A stretch of DNA of 6,039 bases, taken from NCBI GenBank assembly GCA_016934095.1, contig JAFGTO010000564.1, positions 1 through 6,039 on the forward strand, written 5' to 3'. Position numbers and translations under genes: made by a program. This document shows, one piece after another, positions 1 to 4,287 of this stretch (position 1 is the first letter of the stretch; every line of letters begins with the position of its first letter). The DNA is from Candidatus Glassiibacteriota bacterium (GTDB lineage Bacteria > Gemmatimonadota > Glassbacteria > GWA2-58-10). Below the pieces are notes generated by a model. The model ran no database searches and was not told where the DNA came from. It worked only from the letters and a program-made list of their open reading frames with translations.

Positions 1-1
1 C

Positions 2-424
2 AATGGGGAGACGGTCTTCAACCAGGCGGTGCGCTCGATGGTTAACGGCTCCGGCGGGAAGAGGTTCACCATCCAGCCCGGCGAGGTGCTTGTCTTCCAG
101 AACCAGTTGGCGGCGGATTCATCCTGGAAGACAAACAACTGCGAAATCGTGGCCTTTGTACAGCAGGTGGTATCCCGGGAAATCCTGCAGGCCGAAAGAC
201 GGACTTTCCCGGAGTTGGGCCTGGCAGAGCCTGGTCCCGTACTCGCGGTTACCTGCGATTTCAACGGGGACGGCAAGGTTTCGGTATCGGACGTGATTGC
301 GCTGCTGCTCTTTCAGCGGGCCAACCCCGGAGACCTGAGGGGGGATTTCAACCGGGACGGTAAAGTGAGTGTTACCGACGCTATCGCCATGCTGCTTGCC
401 CAGCGCGACAACACCTGTCCTTAA
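2..424 (+). CDS. Exported Omp28/thioredoxin-like protein, C-terminal part, with dockerin type I domain (5' partial)
   Basis: The reading frame is open from the left edge, so the start lies outside the window; 140 residues are visible, ending at TAA. Visible residues 1 to about 70 (NGETVFNQAVR..., then NNCEIVAFVQQ and REILQAE) resemble the end of Omp28-related/thioredoxin-fold exported proteins, which typically finish with a 'vVaFVQd..tkeVlqA' strand and helix. After a short linker, residues 85-139 form a dockerin-like domain with two EF-hand-type loops. DFNGDGKVSVSD has ligands D86, N88, D90 and D97; DFNRDGKVSVTD has D115, N117, D119 and D126. Each loop is followed by a helix (VIALLL, AIAMLL). 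In the family, dockerins bind Ca2+ and dock onto cohesins; none is visible here. Cysteines C85 and C139 bracket the domain. An extracellular or surface location is inferred. The dockerin call is firm and the Omp28 call moderate. Confidence 0.85.
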   Translation, partial: NGETVFNQAVRSMVNGSGGKRFTIQPGEVLVFQNQLAADSSWKTNNCEIVAFVQQVVSREILQAERRTFPELGLAEPGPVLAVTCDFNGDGKVSVSDVIALLLFQRANPGDLRGDFNRDGKVSVTDAIAMLLAQRDNTCP

Positions 425-444
425 GCCGCCGCTAAACCACGCGC

Positions 445-463
445 TGCCGGCTGCTGGCCGGCA
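445..463 (+). terminator. Possible weak terminator hairpin after the dockerin gene
   Basis: TGCCGGC (445-451) and GCCGGCA (457-463) form a perfect 7-base-pair stem with a 5-base loop, 20 bases after the stop codon. A short T run (TTTT, 472-475) comes 8 bases after the stem, which is too far for a textbook intrinsic terminator. It could equally be a 3'-end stabilising hairpin or chance in GC-rich DNA. Confidence 0.3.
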
Positions 464-554
464 ACAGATAGTTTTGGCGCCGGCACAAGTGGTCCTCAGG
501 TCTTTCGCACCTGTCGGCAAGGCACCAGCTTTACGGCCACCAAACAGGTACAAC

Positions 555-582
555 TTGACAACAATCCCTGCTGTGTTACAAT
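555..582 (+). promoter_or_regulatory. Sigma70-type extended -10 promoter for the histidine kinase gene
   Basis: TTGACA (555-560) is a perfect -35 box. After a 16-base spacer comes TACAAT (577-582), a 5/6 match to the -10 box, preceded by TG and one base (574-576), the extended -10 arrangement. The predicted transcription start is near 588-590, giving a leader of about 130 bases before the kinase ATG. This is the best promoter match in the window. It suggests the kinase is transcribed independently of the upstream dockerin gene. Confidence 0.7.
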
Positions 583-608
583 AAGACGTGTGGACTTTTT
601 GAAAACCT

Positions 609-663
609 GGTCAGCCGGGCAGTTATTTATTACCGGTGTGATAAGCCCACTGGCCGGGGCCAG
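609..663 (+). promoter_or_regulatory. Structured 5' leader with two competing hairpins upstream of the kinase gene
   Basis: A long imperfect hairpin can form from 609 to 655. GGTCAG (609-614) pairs with CTGGCC (650-655, one G-U), GGGC (617-620) with GCCC (645-648), and TTAT (623-626) with ATAA (641-644). The apical loop is 627-640. A second hairpin, CTGGC (650-654) with GCCAG (659-663), reuses the same 3' arm, so the two exclude each other. The layout is that of a switchable leader, but no known riboswitch consensus was recognised and it may be chance pairing. Confidence 0.3.
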
Positions 664-708
664 GGAAAGCTTGCGGTGCTGCAGTGGGTATGCCTGCTGA
701 ATTGCGAC

Positions 709-713
709 GGGAG
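709..713 (+). promoter_or_regulatory. Ribosome binding site that decides the kinase start
   Basis: GGGAG lies 6 bases before the ATG at 720, a good Shine-Dalgarno spacing. The alternative in-frame starts at 684 (GTG) and 690 (ATG) lack a convincing purine-rich site. Most of the Shine-Dalgarno falls in the four-base loop of a small potential hairpin: GAC 706-708 pairs with GTC 713-715, extended by GC/GC across a bulged C. Confidence 0.6.
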
Positions 714-719
714 TCCGCG

Positions 720-3071
720 ATGAAAGGCAGCAAACCGACATATCAAGAACTGGAAAAAAGGGTAAGAGAGCTCGAAAAAACGGTAAAAAAGAAGCAGAAT
801 GCTGAAAAAGAACTGAGAACTCAGGGGGAGTTTCTCCAGAGTATCCTCGACAACATCCCCGCAATGCTCACCTATTATAACCCCCAAATGAACATCCTCA
901 TGGTTAACCGGGAGTTTACCCGCTGTCTCGGCTGGACCCGGGAAGACTCAGAAAATCTTGACCTGATGGCTGCCTGCTATCCCGATCCCCAGTACCGCGA
1001 AAAAGCTCGGGAGTACATGCTGGAGGCGGTGATGGAGTGGCGCGATTTCGAGGTCGCCAAAAAAGGCGGGGGCGTGGTGCAAAGCTCCTGGTCCAATTGC
1101 CGCCTCTCGGATGGGACTCAGGTCGGGATCGGGATAGACCTTAGCGAGCGTAAAAAGACCGAGGAGGAGCTAGAAAAATACCGGGAACAGCTAGGGAACC
1201 TGGTCGAGGAGCACACGGCGGACCTGCAGAAAGCCAACCGGCGGCTCGAGCACGAAGTGGCGGAGCGCAAACGGACTGAGGAGGCCCTGCGCAATAGCGA
1301 AACGCTGCTGAAAGAGACCCAGCGGCTTACCAGGGTAGGTGGATGGGAGTATGAAGTCGAGTCCAAGCGGTTTTTTTGGACGGATGAAGTATACCGCATT
1401 CATGATTTTCCGAAAGACCCGGAGATAGACCATTTAAGGCGCAGCCTGGAATGCTACAACCCTCAGGACAGGCCGGTGGTGGAACGGGCCTTTCGACAGG
1501 CTGTCGAGCAGGGCAAACCTTATGACCTTGAAGTGCGTCTCACGACTGCCAAGGGCAGACCCCTGTGGGTCAGGACGGTTGCCAGGGCGGTACGCAGAAA
1601 CGGCAAGATTGTGCGCGTAGTCGGGAATATCATGGATATCACCGAGCGAAAAGAAGCCGATATGGTGCTAAGCGAGAGCGAACAGGCACTTTCCATCCTG
1701 TTGAGCAACCTTCCCGGTATGGTTTATCGATGTGCCAACGATCCTGACTGGACCGCGGAGTTCATCAGCGAGGGCTGCCAGGAACTCACGGGCTATGAGC
1801 CGGGCGACTTTGTGCGGAAAAAACTCGCTTACGCTGATATCATCCATCCGGAAGACCGGGAAAAAGTGTGGAATGAAACCCAGGCCGCACTGAAGAAAAA
1901 GAAACCCTACCAATTGGTGTACCGGATAGAGACTGCCGATGACCAGGAAAAATGGGTCTGGGAGCAGGGCAGGGGTGTTTTTGCGGCACGGGGTGGCAAA
2001 CTGCTGGCCCTCGAGGGTTTTATCACCGATATCACTGCCCGCAAACATGCCGAGCAAGCCTTGAGCCGCAGCGAAGAGGAATACCGCCGTATCGTGGAAA
2101 CCTCCTTCGAGGGTATCTGGATTATCAATGCTGCGAGCGAGACTGTTTTTGTCAACCGGAGAATGGCCGAAATGCTGGGCTACACGGTGGAGGAAATGCT
2201 TGGCAAACCGGTATTGGACTTCGTGCCGGAGGAAGCCCGGACCAAGACCGAGTATTACCTGGAGCGCCGCCGCCTGGGCATCAAGGAACAGCGGGATGCC
2301 AAATATATCCGCAGGGACGGCAGTGAGCTATGGACCATTAACTCGGTCAGCCCCATTTTCGACAGGCAGGGACGCTACCTCGGGTCGCTGGGAATGCTGA
2401 CCGATATTACCGAAAGAAAAAAGGCCGAGGAGCAAATCCGCTCTTCACTCAGGGAAAAGGAAGCCTTACTCCAGGAGATTTACCACCGGGTCAAGAACAA
2501 CCTGCAGGTCATCTCCAGCCTGCTGAACCTCAAATCCAGGACCATCAAGGGCAGAAAGGAAGCCGGGGTTTTCGAGGACTGCCAGCACTTTGTCAAAGCC
2601 ATGACTATCATCCACGAGAAACTCTACCATACCGAAGACCTGACAAAGATAAATTACAGGGAATACATTACCGACATAGTCAAAGACCTCGTGCAGGCCT
2701 ATTACCCCTCCAGACCGGGCAGGATCGCCCTTGAATTCGATCTCGACGATATCTACCTGGGAATCAATTCGGCCATTCCCTGCGGATTGGTGCTCAATGA
2801 GCTGATTTCCAATTCCCTGAAGCATGCTTTTCCCAAAGGCAGGAAAGGAGAGATCAAAGTCTCCCTGCACGCCACCGGGGACCAGGATATCGAGCTGGTG
2901 GTTAGCGACAACGGTATCGGTATGCCGAAAGGCCGGGATTCAGGCAGGATGGAATCGATCGGCCTGCTTCTGGTTACCGGGCTGGTGGAAAACCAGCTTC
3001 AGGGCGAAATAGAATTCAGCGGTAAAGGTGGAACAGAAGTCAGGATCACCTTCAGGGAAGACTCTCACTGA
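720..3071 (+). CDS. Soluble multi-PAS sensor histidine kinase, HisKA_2 family
   Basis: This 783-residue protein has no signal peptide or membrane segment, so it should sense a cytoplasmic signal, autophosphorylate a histidine and pass the phosphate to a response regulator. The order is: charged coiled coil (about 1-35), PAS1 (about 34-146), coiled coil (about 146-198), PAS2 (about 198-312), PAS3 (about 319-444), PAS4 (about 449-569), then the kinase core. PAS1-4 end in the usual D(L/I)(S/T)xRK-type linkers. PAS2 and PAS3 look like the PAS_3 subtype (for example IIHPEDREKVW). The phosphoacceptor motif HRVKNNLQ places His589. The ATP-binding domain shows the N box LNELISNSLKHAF (N693, E694, N698), the G1 box SDNGIG (D730, G732, G734) and IGLLLV. 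There is no receiver domain. The ATG at 720 is preferred over GTG 684 and ATG 690 because of its ribosome site and because 'MKGSKPTYQELEKRVRELE' resembles other family N-termini. No partner regulator is in view; relatives of PdtaS type often signal to ANTAR regulators encoded elsewhere. Confidence 0.93.
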   Translation: MKGSKPTYQELEKRVRELEKTVKKKQNAEKELRTQGEFLQSILDNIPAMLTYYNPQMNILMVNREFTRCLGWTREDSENLDLMAACYPDPQYREKAREYMLEAVMEWRDFEVAKKGGGVVQSSWSNCRLSDGTQVGIGIDLSERKKTEEELEKYREQLGNLVEEHTADLQKANRRLEHEVAERKRTEEALRNSETLLKETQRLTRVGGWEYEVESKRFFWTDEVYRIHDFPKDPEIDHLRRSLECYNPQDRPVVERAFRQAVEQGKPYDLEVRLTTAKGRPLWVRTVARAVRRNGKIVRVVGNIMDITERKEADMVLSESEQALSILLSNLPGMVYRCANDPDWTAEFISEGCQELTGYEPGDFVRKKLAYADIIHPEDREKVWNETQAALKKKKPYQLVYRIETADDQEKWVWEQGRGVFAARGGKLLALEGFITDITARKHAEQALSRSEEEYRRIVETSFEGIWIINAASETVFVNRRMAEMLGYTVEEMLGKPVLDFVPEEARTKTEYYLERRRLGIKEQRDAKYIRRDGSELWTINSVSPIFDRQGRYLGSLGMLTDITERKKAEEQIRSSLREKEALLQEIYHRVKNNLQVISSLLNLKSRTIKGRKEAGVFEDCQHFVKAMTIIHEKLYHTEDLTKINYREYITDIVKDLVQAYYPSRPGRIALEFDLDDIYLGINSAIPCGLVLNELISNSLKHAFPKGRKGEIKVSLHATGDQDIELVVSDNGIGMPKGRDSGRMESIGLLLVTGLVENQLQGEIEFSGKGGTEVRITFREDSH

Positions 3072-3103
3072 CTCCACGGCCAGGCAGGCGCCTGGCCGGA
3101 GTC
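3070..3103 (+). other. Strong GC hairpin overlapping the kinase stop codon
   Basis: GACTCC (3070-3075) pairs with GGAGTC (3098-3103), and GGCCAGGC (3078-3085) pairs perfectly with GCCTGGCC (3090-3097). The result is 14 base pairs with a 2-base bulge and a 4-base loop. The 5' arm starts with the last two bases of the TGA stop. No T tract follows, so it is not a standard intrinsic terminator. It may protect the kinase mRNA 3' end. Confidence 0.55.
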
Positions 3104-3152
3104 GATTCCAGCATTTACGGCCTGCGGGAACGAGCTTTCAGCCGGTGGCATC

Positions 3153-3174
3153 ACCCGGATTGTCTCCGGGTTTT
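3153..3174 (+). terminator. Intrinsic-terminator-like hairpin just before the hydrolase gene
   Basis: ACCCGGA (3153-3159) pairs with TCCGGGT (3165-3171) around a 5-base loop, followed by T residues through 3174 and then CC. This is a plausible intrinsic terminator for the kinase transcript, although the T run is short. It ends only 19 bases before the next start codon, so a promoter for the hydrolase would have to overlap or precede it. It could therefore also work as an attenuator. The segment CCGGTG (3142-3147) can pair instead with 3152-3158 (one bulge), which would break the terminator stem. Confidence 0.5.
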
Positions 3175-3193
3175 CCAACTCGAGGGAGGTACA

Positions 3194-4000
3194 ATGATCG
3201 GTTTAGCCTTGAAAATATCGTTGCTGGTCGTGTTTCTGATCCCGTTGATGAAAGAGTCTGAGGCGCTCGGACAGGCCGAGCCGCCCGGGCTCAAGCTTAC
3301 AGTGGTTTTCAATAACGAACCCTGCGACAGCAGTCTCGAAACCTCCTGGGGTTTCGGCTGTGTAGTCGAGGGCCTGGATGAAACCATTCTTTTCGATACA
3401 GGTGGAGATGGTAAAATCCTGCTGGCGAACATGGACAAGCTGGAGATCGATCCCGGCGTCATCAGTATGGTGGTGCTCTCCCACTACCACGGCGACCACA
3501 CCGGCGGGCTGAGTGATTTCCTGCGTAGAAATCCCAGAGTCGCTGTCTGGCTGCCGGAATCCTTCCCTGATTCGTTCCAGGCCTCGATCAGGAGCGCCGG
3601 GGCGGAAGTGAAAACGGTGGGCGGCCCCACAGGCCTTTTCGACGGTGTCCACTCGACCGGAGAAATGGGCTCTTCCATCATAGAACAGTCCCTGGTCCTG
3701 GATACCTCCAGGGGACTGGTGGTGATAACCGGGTGCGCCCACCCGGGCATTGCCGGTATCGTAAGAAAGGCCGGCCGGCTGCTCAACAAGAGGATCTACC
3801 TGGTAGTCGGCGGGTTCCATCTCAACAGCATGACAGCGGATGAAATAAATGGAGTAATCCGGGAGTTCAAGGAGATGGGCGTCCAAAGAGTGGGCGCCAC
3901 CCACTGCACCGGGGACCAGGCGATAAAGATGTTCCGGCAGGCCTGGGGCGATGACTTCGTGGAGAGCGGCTGCGGCGCCGTAATCGAGCTTCCCCGCTGA
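3194..4000 (+). CDS. Exported metallo-beta-lactamase-fold hydrolase (COG1237-like)
   Basis: This 268-residue protein starts at an ATG preceded by a strong site (AGGGAGG, 3183-3189). Residues 1-26 look like a Sec signal peptide: K7, hydrophobic core ISLLVVFLIPLM, probable cleavage after ALG at 26. The mature part is a metallo-beta-lactamase fold with ILFDTG (D68) and the metal motif HYHGDH (H97, H99, D101, H102). Further candidate ligands or active-site residues lie in GCAHPGI (H183), GGFHL (H209) and THCTGD (H237, C238). The combination GCAHPG, GGFHL and HCTG marks the COG1237 group, whose name comes from an archaeal methanopterin-pathway dihydropterin-ribosyl-aminobenzene-phosphate synthase; most bacterial members have no proven substrate, and a pterin role here would be over-reading. 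The length fits the family. The signal peptide is unusual and implies a periplasmic or outer location. It lies 122 bases after the kinase, behind a terminator-like hairpin, so co-transcription is uncertain. Confidence 0.88.
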   Translation: MIGLALKISLLVVFLIPLMKESEALGQAEPPGLKLTVVFNNEPCDSSLETSWGFGCVVEGLDETILFDTGGDGKILLANMDKLEIDPGVISMVVLSHYHGDHTGGLSDFLRRNPRVAVWLPESFPDSFQASIRSAGAEVKTVGGPTGLFDGVHSTGEMGSSIIEQSLVLDTSRGLVVITGCAHPGIAGIVRKAGRLLNKRIYLVVGGFHLNSMTADEINGVIREFKEMGVQRVGATHCTGDQAIKMFRQAWGDDFVESGCGAVIELPR

Positions 4001-4025
4001 AGCTTCCCGGCGGACCCTCCGGCTG

Positions 4026-4088
4026 AGCGAGAGGTGTTCCGGGGCTGTCAAGTATCAATTTTATCAAGCCGCCCGGCTCAGTCTCGCT
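4026..4088 (+). other. Possible imperfect RNA secondary structure after the hydrolase gene
   Basis: AGCGAGA (4026-4032) is the exact reverse complement of TCTCGCT (4082-4088). Inside it, CCGGGGC (4039-4045) can pair with GCCCGG (4071-4076) with one bulged G. Between them lies an AT-rich loop in which ATCAA occurs at 4054 and, in overlapping form, TATCAA occurs twice. No T run follows the outer stem, so a standard terminator is not supported. It could be the 3'-end structure of the hydrolase mRNA. Confidence 0.25.
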
Positions 4089-4164
4089 GAAGACTGCTAA
4101 AAAGCGCAGAAGGTATTGTACTCTCCGCAAAAAGCATATTATATTGCAGCATTTCCCCTCTGAA

Positions 4165-4201
4165 AACCGGTAACTGCTGAAACTTTTTCAACATAACGGT
4201 T
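4165..4201 (+). promoter_or_regulatory. Nested inverted repeat, possible operator upstream of the large exported protein
   Basis: Two nested dyads share nearly the same centre. The outer one is AACCG (4165-4169) with CGGTT (4197-4201); the inner one is TGAAA (4178-4182) with TTTCA (4186-4190). The element sits just upstream of a TTGACA at 4219 in an AT-rich gap. A protein-binding operator is possible, as is a hairpin in a longer transcript. No known regulator site was recognised. Confidence 0.3.
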
Positions 4202-4218
4202 CAAACCCTGGAAACATC

Positions 4219-4249
4219 TTGACAGCGACCCGCAAAAACGCTGTTGAAT
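4219..4249 (+). promoter_or_regulatory. Candidate promoter for the large exported protein
   Basis: TTGACA (4219-4224) is a perfect -35 box, but the best -10 (TTGAAT, 4244-4249, 4/6) is 19 bases away, which is long. If used, transcription would start near 4256 and the leader would be about 30 bases. An alternative pair further up is TTGTAC (4116-4121) with TATATT (4140-4145) at 18 bases. Neither is as good as the kinase promoter; the site may need an activator. Confidence 0.35.
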
Positions 4250-4287
4250 CCTCATTATTGCCAAGGCAAAAGGAAAGGTGGATTCTG

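Noticed and set aside
119..553. Open frame of 144 codons on the - strand across the dockerin region
   Set aside because: Antisense to the two dockerin loops and running into the intergenic region; no family resemblance.
684..719. Upstream GTG/ATG starts giving a 795- or 793-residue kinase
   Set aside because: They lack a good ribosome site, whereas ATG 720 has GGGAG at 6 bases and a family-like N-terminus.
589..719. Known riboswitch in the kinase leader, such as a cyclic-di-GMP or cobalamin element
   Set aside because: The conserved cores of these classes were not found; only generic hairpins are visible.
3203..4051. Open frame of 282 codons on the - strand opposite the hydrolase gene
   Set aside because: It lies fully antisense to a gene with clear catalytic motifs, has no recognisable domain, and is the kind of shadow frame expected from GC-rich codon use.
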